Below, in pieces: positions 22,048-34,576 of a stretch of DNA of 64,000 nt. Both the position numbers and the translations under genes were made by a program. The DNA is from Calycina herbarum (taxonomy: Eukaryota; Ascomycota; Leotiomycetes; Helotiales; Pezizellaceae): NCBI GenBank assembly GCA_001414485.1, contig LLEY01000241.1, positions 1-64,000 on the forward strand, given 5' to 3'. A model generated the notes under the pieces. It was not told where the DNA came from and ran no database searches. It saw only the letters and a program-made list of their open reading frames with translations. How positions within the stretch are numbered: position 1 is the stretch's first letter; the number at the start of each line of letters is the position of its first letter.

Positions 22048-22173
22048 TTACACCATTGAACAGGGCCAAAGACTTCCATTCCTGGCTTCTTCCTGATGCG
22101 CCCAAAAATCTACAAGTTGCTTCATGGCGTCATTGGCGTCGGGAATGCTAGTTGCATGGGTTTCGGGTTCTGC
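22048..22173 (-). pseudogene. Short coding-like remnant, copy 2 (cluster right flank)
   Basis: The minus strand reads PETHAT, IPDANDAMKQLVDFW and ends at TAA. It resembles 7834-7971 in the same orientation, placing a pair of direct repeats about 14.2 kb apart around the diterpenoid genes. A CTCACAG just upstream could be a 3' splice site. Identity unknown. Confidence 0.4.
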
Positions 22174-22709
22174 ACTGTGAGGTAGTTTCTCAACCTTATT
22201 TTCCTAGTTTCCATTTCTCGTTCTCTCTGCCTCGCTACTGGTACTCAGAATATTCTAGTTTTTATTTGATGGTTCTGATGTTTCCGTATTCTCCACAAGA
22301 AGAAATTGGTAGATTCAAAGATCTATCACGTGCCTACTCCTTGTTGCCCAGGATTCAAGATCTTAGGCTTCCCTGACATACTTACCTTTTCCGAGATTCA
22401 CATCTTGGCCATTTTGCTTGGAAATGCCAGTAAACTCTTTACTATCTCTAGACATCTTGGCCTCTATTATTTCAAGGCTAGCTTCGCATTTAGCGATGAT
22501 GGCGGAATGTTTAGTGTCCTCCCTGAAGGTCCCAATTACTTTCTGAATACGAGTAGAACGTACCTGGTTTCATCAAATCCTTTGACCGAGAAAGATCGAT
22601 GTCACTAAATCGTTCGCAAATCAATACTAAAACAACCTTCCCTCCAGCCAGGAGAAAAGTCACTCACCAAAGTCGCAAAACTTCAAGAGATAGGATCAGA
22701 GCCATCAAA
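22174..22709. other. Upstream region of the 2OG-oxygenase-like gene
   Basis: No domain-bearing frame. It holds CACGTG near 22329 and the leader of the gene starting at 22710. Confidence 0.35.
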
Positions 22710-24410
22710 ATGTCGGAAGCAGGAGAAGAAATGCCGGACACTGGAGAACACATGTCAGAACAAGATCTTCTGGAGAGTCTCCGGCTCGAGATATCCAAAA
22801 CCCAATTTTGTTGCAGTGGCAGGATCCCAATTTCAACAAAGCTAAAAGCAGTCAACCGATATGGATCATGGAAAAATGAGGAGTATTTCTTGGCTTCCCC
22901 TCCTGTCACCATTCGTTGGGAAAATCAGAAGGGCAGAATGGCGAAGATCACTCTACCTACAGAGTGCGATGACAGTCCAAAGGTTGCTAAGCTGAGAAGG
23001 GACAGCCAAAATGCGAGCTTTGGGCCAGAATATGAGTCGGCTTCTGCTGATGAATTGAAGAAGATGGTTGGCCATTTGGACACAAGCCAATTTTCGACGA
23101 CCTTCAATCCTTATGATTTCGGCATTGTGGACGTTATCAAGAAAGTGTTGTTGTCTGGAGTTGGTGAGAACTGCGCGGGAATCGATGGCCTGGTAGGTGA
23201 TGGGGACCAGGAAACTTGGGGGGTTGTGGCGGAGTTGTGCAATTTGGAAGTGAGAAAACTCCTTTTCTCGTCTCGAGAAGAAACTGATGTTGGACAGTTT
23301 TATTCAGAAGATTCAAAACCGACTGCGGGACCAAACACACAACAAATTGGTTTTCAGACACAAAACAATGAACCACATGAGTCCCATGGAGCACAGATCC
23401 AGGAATCGACAGAATTCGGTACTCTAATAGTGAGCCTGCCGAGTTTGAACCAAGGTAGGCGGTATTTTATGGAGTTTTCTCATATGCATTCGTGTTGCTA
23501 ATGACCTTTAGCCCCAAGTGTGGAATATCATGAATTTAATGAAGAGAAAAAGACTAGGCGGCAGGCATTCACTCTAGGAAGTGTCGGAGACGATGGCCAA
23601 CCAGACTCCATTTGTTGGGCTGCCTTCTACAACAACACTTACTCAGACTGCTCTATTCCTTCACCAAAATCTGGCGACTTCATCATCCTCACTTACAAGC
23701 TCTTCGTTTCGACCCCGCTGGCGATGATCACACCGCAGTACAACACCTTGGTCCCATTCCAATTTCCATTGATCGATAAGATGAAAAGTCACCTCAAAGA
23801 CATGGATTTCCTGCAGAATGGCGGCATACTTGGATTTTATTGCACCCACCGCTACGGGCATGCCAATGATCTGTCAAATGAGCGATTTCCACACATCTTG
23901 AAAGGCCTTGACTTCATGATTTATTCGACGCTGAAGCGCCTTGGATTGGAAGTGGCCATTCGGCAAACACTATATTACGACCAGAACGACGATGAGGAAA
24001 TAAATCTGGAGACAGAGGATGAAGTAGAGGACATGGCCATAAAACTCTCGAAGAACAAAGTCACAAGAATCATGGAAAATTTCAATTCTCCATTTCAAGT
24101 CACCCACGCATGGAAGAATGACGAGGACCAGTGGCCCCCGAAGGTTCGTGAGGTAGGTAAAAATATATTGATTGTTTCAAATCGATGGACTGACCGTGGG
24201 TAACAGTTGTTTGAATACATCAAACAGGAAACGGAAATTGAAGACTCGGATTCAGTGCAATGGTTGAATACACTAGACCCAGAAATGACTGAGAACTCAA
24301 CATTCCATGTCTTCGGCAGAAACACTGGAAGTGGGGAAGTATATGGAGTCCAGACACGCTCATTTGTTGCAATTTTGGCGGGAGTCCCTATGAAGAACGA
24401 TGGAGAATAG
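22710..24410 (+). CDS. 2OG-Fe(II) oxygenase-like protein lacking metal ligands
   Basis: Member of a fungal family related to prolyl 4-hydroxylase-type 2-oxoglutarate oxygenases. Exons 22710-23454, 23512-24152 and 24207-24410 give 529 residues. Family landmarks in order: LLESLRLEISKTQFCCSG, TTFNPYDFGIVD, EFGTLIVSLPS, WAAFYNN.YSDC, ILTYKL, LGFYCTHRYGHAND, LKGLDFMIY and VFGRNTGSGEVYG. In active relatives the core is HxD...H...R. Here the HxD position reads HGA, the SDCEHE-type histidine position reads SDCSIP, and the Arg of GYRLTLTY is Phe in GDFIILTY. It is therefore probably a non-catalytic homologue. The start at 22710 has AAA before ATG; an earlier in-frame ATG at 22599 would add a basic extension and is less likely. 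Confidence 0.8.
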
Positions 24411-26439
24411 GAAGGAGATACATCACAAAGTAACATTGAAGCTGTAGTAGCGGAAGGAGAAAGAGACCAAAAAAACTGGAGAAAGTAACGAGGAACAAAT
24501 TAGTCTCATGATAACGAAGGAACGACAGTCCTAGCCTGGCTTTCAATAAAGGAACTATACTTTTCAATTACAGTACACAGGGAAAACAATGCAAGCTCTA
24601 TTAAGTAACGTAGCCTTCGTTATAATTGTTTTGAAGAGCTTGCCCCTCAACAGTAAGTCTGTAACTCAATACTGCTTGCAATATCACGTGTTATAAATAT
24701 TTATCTATATATAAAACTGTAGTTTAAATAACTAGATTAAGCATGCCTTTCGTGCGACTACCCACAAGCTGGAGTAAGCGGTATTCTAGAATGGACAGAG
24801 CCGGCGAACTCCTCGGTAGCCAGCTCCATGTTCATATCATTTCGGAATACCGATGAGCATATAACCAAGGTTGTGGTGGCGTTTTTTGGAAAAGAAGAAT
24901 GCGAAATCACAATTCTGGGCCCTCGTGTGCGGGGGTTTCTCAGTTTTTGAAAGACTCGTTTCACTGTAGACTGTGTGCACCCCATGCCAGCACTCTTGCC
25001 ATTTGGGCATACGACACGGAATGATGTCTGCCTAAATCTTGCACCCAAAGCCTCACTTGAAGACCCAAGAATTAAGAGTGATAATTCGGTCTTGGCTGAT
25101 GTATGCTTATGCATCAACAATCTGGAGTCACCAATGAAATTAACCGAGGCTGGTGACCCATACTAATATAGTATTGGGCTTCGATTGCAACATTGTATAA
25201 GGGCGACCTCACTCAAACATCACAGGGTTTGATTCGGTATATTATTTGCTCGGGAGATAGCAACCTGAGAGATACAAGACCATGTCCGACCTCTATAGCC
25301 AAAAGGGCCCAAATGAAAATGTTAATGTTCACGCATCGCATCATTTCAGCATGGGACCGAGAAATTACAATGCTTAGCAAACAGCAAAAGTTGAGATGCG
25401 TCTGAATTTTATATACTATACCGTGGGGATTTAGCTTCGTCCTGTTCAAAGATAGAATTCGGAAATATTTAGTGTTGTTTGATTTTCCGCCCCTACAACC
25501 CATCTTGAAAGTACCTGTTTGGGTAGAAGAACGAGAAAACTAGTGGAATATCAATATGAAGGAAAGCGAAGTAGACGTATAATCCCCTCTCCCCCAAAAA
25601 ACCGAAAGTAAATACACCAAGACGGAGCAGCTTATTTTGAATCCGCAGTCACGTTTTAGAAAGTCACGTCTTTGGGCAGTGACGGCCTGCGGGGAATTTC
25701 AAAGTTGGTACCTGGAAGACCAATTTCGGAGCACGTCTTCTTAGAGACAGCGCTGTGATGTTTGAGATCAAAATTTACCCTAGTCACGTCATGATTAACA
25801 CAAGGGGTGCCACATGTGGCGGTGCATTTCCCCATATTTGAGGTGGCTGGGAGCTATTTTCCAAGAACGTCCCTCTCCACCATGACATCTCGATCAGAAC
25901 TTTTCCCACCCGATGACCGAGACGATCACGATGCAAGACTCAGGTCCACATACAGATGCTGTATGAATCAATACATTTGTGCTCCTACGAGACGCAACGC
26001 GAGAACTTCACGGAAATGGTCACCGCTCCATCCAAAGATGCCTTGGTCATCGGGGTAGCTCCAGGTTTGATAACTTGGCACAGGAGAAGCTAAAACCACC
26101 CGGTATTATGCAATTCCAGTTCCAACATATTAGACCAGTTAGATCTTCAACATTCCAGGCATTTTTCGTCTCCCCGCAGCAAATTGAGAGGCTAGGGGAG
26201 ATCTGGTGATGTGCAGATGGGCTAGAGCAAACCAAGCTTGCGCCACAGACGACATCATCGCGCTCCAATTACCCCTCCTCTCCTTGTGGCTTTGTTGGTA
26301 TATGAAGCTTCAGTACACTTCTACTGTCTACCTTTTCCCACATTTCTCATACTCATTTCTTTCATCTTCATACCCTCGATTTTATACTCATCCGTTCTCA
26401 ATTTCTATCTGCATTCCATAATAACTACCAAACGTAATC
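24411..26439. other. Long intergenic region
   Basis: About 2 kb with no confident gene. The longest frame is on the minus strand at 25120-24758 (120 residues, no recognised domain). The base composition is unremarkable, with local AT-rich spots (24680-24740). The last 500 bases are the pyrimidine-rich leader of the repeat-protein gene. Confidence 0.4.
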
Positions 26440-29400
26440 ATGGAGAAGATCAAGAACTTACTGTAAATTTCCACGCCATTGCATTACTTCGTTTCTAACA
26501 TTTTATAGTTCGCCTGGCAAGGACAGAGACAACGAACAATTGTATGGCACTGGAGAAAACACCAATACTGCACACTCAGGTACTACCCACGCTGGAGGGT
26601 TATCAGGAGAAGGAAGTCATCTTGTAAACAAAACCACAACTGGCCACACAACTGGTGGCTCCAATACCATGCCAGGGGGATATCCAGTTGATTCAACAAC
26701 CGGAATCACATCCGGAACAAACACGAATACCATTGCTGGGCCACATACTTCCAGCATTGGCAATAAAGCAGATCCGAGGGTCGACTCGGACCTTGACAAT
26801 TCCAGAAGAGTAGCCGAATCAGGGTTGGCAGGAGGAAACCACGGGGTTGGTCATTCTGAGCATACATCTGGTACCGGCCTAAGCAGCAATCAAGCTCCCG
26901 GATATAATACTGGCACAAGCTCGTCAACCACTGCTGGTCCCCATTCCTCAAATCTTGAAAATAAGATTGACCCAAGAGTGGACTCTGATAACTCGAGAGG
27001 AGTCGGCGCTGCTGCCAATACTCATGGAGCAGGATACCCAAACACCTCTTCTTCATCTACGGCTGGGCCACATTCTTCCAGTCTGGGCAATCAAGCAGAC
27101 CCCAGGGTGGATTCGGATCTCAGCCGATCACAAGCTATTGGAAATCACGGCACCACTCACACCGGTACCGCACCAAGAAGCTTTCCACTTGGATCCGGCA
27201 CTTCATCGTCAACCACAGCAGGGCCACATTCTTCGAATTTGGAAAATAAAATCGATCCCAGAGTGGACTCTGATCGGGATGGGTCCAGAGCTGTTGGTGG
27301 ACAAGGTTCCTCAGCACATCCTATGATGGATAGAAGTTATCCAATTCAGACTGGGTATGGCAATTCTTCTACGAACACGGGATCATCTGGTCACAATGTT
27401 GGTCGCGATGCAGCGGCTCTCGGAGCTGGTGGAGCCGCTGGCTCAGCTATTCACCATCATCAGAATCAAAGTAATGTTGGATCCAATGTACCATCCTCAG
27501 GTACTGGATATGACAATTCTGCTACGCATACAGGATCATCTGGCCACCATCTTGGCCGTGATGTAGCTGCACTTGGAACTGCAGGAGCTGCAGGTTCAGC
27601 CGTTCATCATCATAATCAGAACCAAAGTCATCTTGGATCCAATACATCATCCACGGGTACTGGCTTACATGGCACATCCGGAGTAGGTTGAGATATTTCT
27701 ATACAGTCCTTGTTCCAGACAATTCTTTATTCTGCATATATAAAAGACATTACTGACATTTTACAGCCGCATCAAACCGAAACAGCAAACCTTCTAGATC
27801 CTCATGTCTCCGGCGGAGGTGCTCGTCGGGAAGACGCAATCCATCACCATGAACATCAATCAACCGGACGAACACCTGTTGGAGGCGGGGCCGAGGAAGC
27901 TGACAGCTCTCACAGAGACATTGGAATTACATCAGCCGATGCTACAAGAATTAAGGACACCGAACTAGCGCCAAATCCCGAATTGACGGGCCATAACAGT
28001 TCCACATCCCACACTGGACGAAACGCCGCTCTCGGGGCTGGTACTGGACTTGGTGCTGCGGGGCTTGCAAAGCAGTAAGTCGTTCTTATAGTACTGAGAG
28101 TCACTTTTGCTGATTTTTAAAGTGAGCATAGTAGCCATCACAACGGACAATCTGGTATCGGTGGATACTCTGGTGTTCCACACTCTGGAACCGAAACTGG
28201 TCACAGTTCCGGACTTACTGGTACTTCGGGAAGCAACTACCCAAGTACAAGCATTGCTAGAGATGTAAACACTACCGGACAATCCGGCCATTATGGCAGA
28301 GATGTTGTTGGTACTGGAGCTGGATTGGGCGCAGCGGGTATTTCAAAGCAGTACGTTCGTTATACGAGAATCTTTTCCATATTTTGATCTTGAAAATATA
28401 CTAATGGTGCGAAGTGAACATGGTAACCATCACGCTGGACAACCCACTGGCCAATTTGGGGTTGGGAATACTCACGACACCAATTATCAGTCCGGAACCA
28501 CTGGTATATCACATAATCACCCCAATACCGGTGGGAACCTAGATAGAGGAGTCGGCACGACCGGCCAATCTAGTCACCATGGAAGAGATGCCGCTCTAGG
28601 TGCAGGAGCTGGATTAGGTGCAGCAGGACTCGCAAATCAGTATGTTGAGATTCTCTTGCATATTTCTTCCGAATACTTACATTTCACAGTGAACATGATC
28701 AATACAATACTGAGCGAAGTAGCGGCATTGGCAGCAATCCAACAACTGTTGGAACCACCACAACCACTACTACTCGTCATGGACATCATGACAATCGTGA
28801 TACTACGGCATCGAATGTGGATCAATCTACAACCCACCATGGTCGAGATGCTGCCCTCGGTACGGGGGCTGGCGTCGGTGCGGCAGGTCTTGCCAAACAG
28901 TAAGTCTTTTTGTTCACATTTTGAGTATCTCTACTAACGACGTTACAGTGAACATGACAAGCACCAAACTGAGCGAAGCAGTGCAATTGGCAATGCTTAT
29001 CCAACCACTGGATCTGGAACCAATACAAGCGCTACTCAGCATGATCTCAAAACTAATTTTGGCAACTATCCCGCTGCAGACCAATCTACTGCCCATCACG
29101 GATCTACCTCTCACCACGGTGGCGCTGCGGGTGGCACCAATGCCGCCGCTATAGTGCGTGAGGCCGAAATAAGCCTGCAAGAAAAGGGGCGCGGACCAGA
29201 AGGGAAGCAATATTCCAAAGATTACGAGAAGGAACATAAGCATGATCAGAAAGAGCATGAGAAGGAGTTGAAGAAGGAGCACAAGCGAGATGAGAAGCAT
29301 GCTCACGAAGTTGAGAAGCAGGAGAAGAAAGATCATAAAGGTGGTATCTTCTCATTTTTACGTAAGGGCAACCATATTTTTATTCCATTTTACATACTAA

Positions 29401-30250
29401 TTGTGACCCCACAGATCGAGATAAGAACAAGAAGTACACTGACGACGAAGAGAAGGAGTTTGAGCGCCAAGAGCGTGAGCATAAAGCTTCTCAATCTCAT
29501 CATGGACGAGATGCCGCTGGGGGAGCTGCATTGGGAGCAGGTGCCACCGGTGCATACGAAGCCAACAAGCACTATGGCCAACACTCGGATACCAACAAGA
29601 CCCTTCCAACTGCGCCAGGAAACGATGGCGTCGGTACTGGAGCTGGCACCCAGAACGCACTCGCGGGTCAATCAGCCCACGGCCAATATGACAATTCTAC
29701 AGCAGGTCAAGGCAATATTGGTTCAGGCACAGTTGGACTTCCAGGAACTACTGGTACTCAACATGCCACTACTAGCCAACATCCAGGTCGTGATGCAACT
29801 GCAATCGCAGGGTCTGGCGTAGGCGCTACTGCTCTGGGACAGCACGAACATAATAAACAATACAAAACTTCCGGAAATCAATCCAGTGTTCCTCACTCAA
29901 GTCCTCACTCAGGTACACACACGAGTACCCTCCCTACAGGTCAGCACGGCTTAGCCTCTGATCAATCACGCTTAAGCGAGGCCGACTTCGACCAAGAAGG
30001 AAACCCAATTAGCTCGCACCACAGCCATTTACCACCAGCATATGGTAATGAAACTGAGAGTGATGGTAGAAATAGATTGCACAAAGATCCTCCTGCTGGA
30101 CATCCTGCTGCACAAGCCATTGTTGGACAGAGTACTCGTGGATATTCTTCAACTTATGATGGAGCTGGGAGACATGAGAACTTGACTGGTGATAATAATG
30201 GGTTGGCCAGTGACAGTGGTGTTAAGTATGCTGGGGGAAATACTTATTAA
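26440..30250 (+). CDS. Large hydrophilic repeat protein (fungal cell-surface/hydrophilin-like)
   Basis: Eight exons (26440-26462, 26509-27682, 27767-28074, 28123-28350, 28415-28639, 28690-28899, 28949-29361, 29415-30250) give 1138 residues. It starts MEKIKNLLSPGKDRD. The N-terminal third repeats TAGPHSSNLENKIDPRVDSD-like blocks. Then come modules ending GRDAALGAGxGLGAAGLAxQ followed by HEH. A Lys/Glu/His-rich charged segment (residues about 790-860) precedes GGIFSFLHRDK. The tail is Gly/Ser/His-rich and ends VKYAGGNTY. There is no signal peptide and no membrane segment beyond the short Gly/Ala zipper-like motifs. Similar ascomycete proteins are often called cell surface or LEA/stress-like proteins; the function is not established. 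Introns 3 to 6 all split the same CA|T histidine codon. Confidence 0.85.
27023..28899 (+). repeat. Duplicated exon modules of the repeat protein
   Basis: Exons 3 to 6 each end with an Ala/Gly motif (GAGxGLGAAGLAKQ-like) and break in phase 2 within a CAT codon. Each following exon opens with the rest of HEH. Exon lengths of 308, 228, 225 and 210 nt and introns of 48, 64, 50 and 49 nt point to serial tandem duplication of an exon plus its intron. Earlier, in exon 2, GPHSS...DPRVDSD and GRDxAALGxxGAAGSA units repeat without introns. Confidence 0.75.
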
Positions 30251-30842
30251 GCGTGCAATATGGTCGGTTAACGAGGTTTTGGTTTAGTTGTGGGGATTGG
30301 TTAGGCTTGAAATTGGGCCTGAAATTGTACTGTAATTGGGATGATTTGAGATGAGTTACGAGTATATAATAAGGTTAAAATGAATATTTTGGTATGGTTT
30401 TCCGCTGGCCCATATGTAGGTGATGAGGAATTGTTTTTATCAGGAAGAAATTTGGTCCGATGTTCAATAGTGCAAAACTAGGGTTGGACGATAGAGACCA
30501 TTCGCTGCAGGCCACTTTAGCAGGGTGGGAGCGTGACTCAACGTTGTCTTTCCCTTTTTCTCTTCTCTTCTCTCAAGAATAATATAAGAAATTTCCAGGT
30601 AAAGAGAATCATCTCTCATAAATAAGAGAAAGAGAGCTCTCTGTCGCACAAAGTTGGTTTGGTTTATAACAATTTAAATTCATTTAAGGTTCATATTTCA
30701 TATAAATCTTGGCCTCTCTGGTCCGTGTGGTATATAAACTAGCGGCTAGCGGCTACCAATTCGGTGGTGCACGGAGCATTCAGAACCTCAGCATTCGCAC
30801 CATTGGAGCATCCTACAAGACAATATTCAACACAATCCCACG
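30251..30842. other. Intergenic, tandem genes
   Basis: 3' flank of the repeat-protein gene and promoter of the F-box-like gene. It contains a CT-rich run (30545-30575). No gene supported. Confidence 0.4.
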
Positions 30843-32092
30843 ATGGCCGAGCCTCCCCCACTTACCCACGACCATACGCAAGGTTATGGCTCGTTTGTAT
30901 TCTATCCGGTTGTCGACGATAAAATCACATCTAAGTCGCGTCACCGATTTAAAGAGTTTGCTGCCTACTTCCTCAGTATTATCACCGGAACTAACAAGAA
31001 CCCAGGACATTCAAGCGTGAAAAAAAGGTCAAGGGTGTATTTCCATTCATGAAGCTACCTCTAGAGGTCAGAAACCAGATATACAAGATTCTGATCTCCT
31101 CGATGTTCGGTGAGATGCCCGACCTGCCACGAGTCTCGTCTCCTCACGGGATCTGCTTCACCATTAAAGAGAAAAATTGGGAGGAAGAGGATGACGATAA
31201 CTTTGAATACGCCACCCGCCGCCATTACGCTGCCGACGACATTGAACGCATTGAACGCACTGAAGATTATTACCTAAACGCATACAAAGAGGAAGACGTA
31301 GCGAAAGTGCCCCGTTTCCCGAGAAGCTGCACCGAAGCCCACCAAGATATCGAGAGCGAAGCAGCTTTTACCACGGATTCGGATGTCACGAATTCGGACA
31401 CAACGACTTATTACACCGCAAATTCGGATTTTGAGAGTGTGGATTCGGGTTGGGAGACTGTCGATTCGAGCGAGGAAGATAACAATCGCCGTCCCAATTA
31501 TGACAGCCTCGATTACCAAGTCCAGCTAGCTATGCCAGATATAGCTCCCGACTACCAATTTATCCGAAAGCTATCTCACGTTAGTCAACAGTTCTCAAGA
31601 GAAGTAGGACAGTGTCTTTGGGAAAACTCTGTTCTCAAAATAAGAAACCTGGCTTTTTTGTTTTCCTTTGCGGAGAATTACCCGTCTACACTCAGACATA
31701 TTAGAGGATTGGTACTCGATGTTCTCTGGGAGGATGATTTTCTGGACACCTCCACCTCGATTCTCGAAGCGGTTTTCGAATTGATAAATCGACATATGAA
31801 TTTGAGATTTATCACCATTGGGTTCACAACACGGAAATGCTTAGTGGAGGATTACCGTGATGGATCGTGGGAGGGACTGGCGACTTGTACACATATATTC
31901 AGTGGATCGACGCCTAGCGAGAAGTTTCAAGTATCTCCAAGGATCAGTTGTCATGACGATGTGTATACTGAGGGATCATTGTGTGAGGTCGTGAAGGAGG
32001 CGCTTGAAGAAGAATGGATGCCGGATTGCTTACGGGCAACCAGCGATATTGCTTCGTATATTGAAGGACGCAAGGAGTTAGCTGGGGCATGA
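30843..32092 (+). CDS. F-box/2EXR-like domain protein
   Basis: Two exons (30843-30892 and 31006-32092) give 378 residues. The intron begins GTTTGT and ends with ACTAAC...CCCAG. It joins MAEPPPLTHDHTQGYGS to TFKREKKVKGVFPF in frame, and the domain opening FPFMKLPLEVRNQIYKI follows. That opening is the F-box-like/2EXR signature common in expanded ascomycete families that start with a Leu-Pro-Glu-x-Arg motif. A long acidic region rich in Asp, Glu, Ser and Thr follows (residues about 75-175), then an alpha/beta-looking C-terminal half (SHVSQQFSREVGQCLWEN). A start at 31049 within the domain would remove the conserved FPF and is less likely. Partner and target are unknown. Confidence 0.65.
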
Positions 32093-32284
32093 AAAACTGG
32101 TCTGATGAATTCACGGAAATTACTTCACCTGGAGGGATGGATTTATGGTCTCACTTCAAAGCGCAAACACCGAGATTCTGTTTGACGTCTCATGCGAAAT
32201 TTCTTCTAGCATGCCAGAATAGCGAGGCAATTCTGTACATATTTTTTTTCGTTGGCTAAGTATCCGGGTATTCCTTCAGTGATC

Positions 32285-32303
32285 AAATAGATGTGAAGTG
32301 GTT
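32285..32303 (+). repeat. LINE target-site duplication, left
   Basis: The 19-base sequence beginning AAATAGATG is repeated exactly at 61837-61855. The flanking unique sequence differs beyond it. Confidence 0.85.
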
Positions 32304-34111
32304 CACAACTCACCTTTTTTCGCAGATTGAAATTTTTGTTCTAAAAAGCTCAATCTCTCTTGCTTCCGCTTAATAAGCTAAATTCCTTCCATGGAGTCTC
32401 TCTTAGGAGGGCCTCCGTCCTCGCCTACGCCTCTGGGAAGGGGCATAAGGAGGGGGGGGGGTTCGCCCGATTCCCTCTATCCCGAACATCTAACAATACT
32501 TCGTCTCTAAGACCACTAGAGCTCTCGAACGTGGAGCTATAGCCTAAACCTTCTTTGGAGGGATTAGAGAAGCTATAGACCACCACCTTAGTACTGCTCT
32601 CGATGGTGCTCCTCTAGAACTCTTACCCTTCCTCCGAGCCTTTTATACTTAAGTAGCCGACCTTAGCCTTTCTTTCTACCAGGCATTTACTAAAGAGACC
32701 TCACCTCTACTTCCTTTAGCCCTTAACACTCACTTAGAGTGTAGGGACGCCCCTACGCCCTCGTCGACTCCCTCCTCCCCTCTAGGCCCTATAAGGAAAA
32801 TTTCATACGCATAGACTATAAGGAATGCCTTAGCGCGTAAAAACAAAGCCAAAGCTATAAGTATAATAATAATAATAATAACAACTATATTACCTCTCTC
32901 TTCTACCGCCTTTAAGCTATAGAAGAATAAGAGAACACCGGTTAAATCTAACCTTAGAGTCTTTGTCCAACTACTCTAAGACTCTCTTAACAGGAACCAC
33001 TCCGCCTAAGCTATCTTCCTTATACTTTACAACCTAAAAATAGACTATAAAGAGCTAGTATAAGAAGTACTCTCGGTTAAATCTGGTTTCGCCATTGTCT
33101 TTAAAGACAAAGAAGCTCTAGATACTCTTTTAATAATAAAGAGGGCCTATATCTAAACCCTATTTACTATAGCTAAAATAGAGGTCTTACAAGACTAAGT
33201 AGTATACTATATAACAGGTATACCTCGAAGTATAGAAACTGTCTAGATCAGCGAAGAAGGAGCGATTCTTTTAACCCTTATCTCTACTATAGCTGAAGTA
33301 GTAGCTATAGTAATAAAGGAACGAATTAGAATAGCACCTATAAAAGTTAACATAGCCGCTAGCTCTCTCTTAAACGAGCTGTTTTACACTACCTAGATCG
33401 CCTTCTTTAAAGAAGAGGACGTAAGAGGTCCTTCCGCTATCCTAGACATAACGTCACTCCTAGGCAGCAGAGCCTTTCTTAAGCGTCTCTTTAAAGTCTC
33501 TACTGTAATTTAGTGCTTAAAGTGCTAGAAGTGGCACAACTTACGGAACTGCGGCAAAAATCAACGATGCTGCCTATACGGTAGTATGAAACACTTAGAA
33601 GCCTTCTACCTAAGATATGTAAAGCACTCTTAATACAAATTAAAATGCCTATACTATAACAGCCCTCACGCCTTAGACGACCCCGCGTGCCAACTCTAGC
33701 TAAAAGCCTCTAGACCCTCGCCTTCGATAGAGAATAAGAGATCTATACGATAAGTATATAATAAGATTCGTCTAAGAAAAGAGGAAGACTTGCCCTATAG
33801 TAACGCAGATACTGAAATAAGCTACTCTACTACCCCTACCCTCCCCTCGAACTTACTATAACTAAGTAAAGAGGCTTTTATAAGCGCCTCTTCCTCGCTT
33901 TCGAACCCCTCTTCTTAACTAGGGAGCCTAGACCCTTACCTCTCTCTTCTATAAGTAGACGAGGACCTTTTAAGTAACACTGCCTTTAAGTCTTATAAAT
34001 TAACATATATAAGTCTAGTGAGTACTAAGAGCTAGTACTCTAACTAGCCTACTCTAGACGAATAGATATAGTTCTTATCTAAGAACTATATATTTACTAG
34101 AAGGAGATTAA

Positions 34112-34545
34112 TATCACGAATCACGTGTAAGCATGTGACGAGTGAAGACCAGGCGGCGCTCTGACAGGTTAAGCACTATCGGAAACTCTTATAGAAGAAG
34201 GATCCTTAGAATAGCTAAGCGATCCATGGATTTCTTTTAGTAAGAAGCATCACATAACCTAGTCGCCTAAGTCGCTTGAGTCGCCTGTCGACTAAAGCGA
34301 TCAGGGCGAGCGACTAGAGCAATTAGAACGGAAGACTATAGTTCTATATAAGACTAGCACGTCTGCTATTAGATAGGAGCTTCGTGCTTAACTTTAGTTA
34401 TTAATCTTATTATCTTATTTAACATCTTTAATACAAGTAACGAGTTCACTTCTAAGTAAACAACCCGGCGTATCTATACTTCTTACCTGTATACTAACCT
34501 TCGAGACTTAGTCATCTTTGTTTAGTTCGTTTAAGTTTCGTTATA
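34112..34545 (+). repeat. LTR-1 5' LTR (434 bp)
   Basis: Begins TATCACGAATCACGTG and ends TTTCGTTATA, RIP-altered forms of TG...CA. It matches 45538-45971 end to end. Confidence 0.85.
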
Positions 34546-34576
34546 CTTTGAGTACCTGCTTAGAAGTTCAGTCGCC

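Noticed and set aside
24758..25120. 120-residue minus-strand gene
   Set aside because: No domain, no neighbouring exons with clear splice sites; kept only as a note in the intergenic entry.
26955..27326. Alternative-frame proteins in the repeat gene
   Set aside because: They are shadows of the main frame, whose splice joins and start fit well.
26540..27691. CRISPR-like or satellite array
   Set aside because: The repeats are in frame and encode the repeat protein; units vary and there are no unique spacers.
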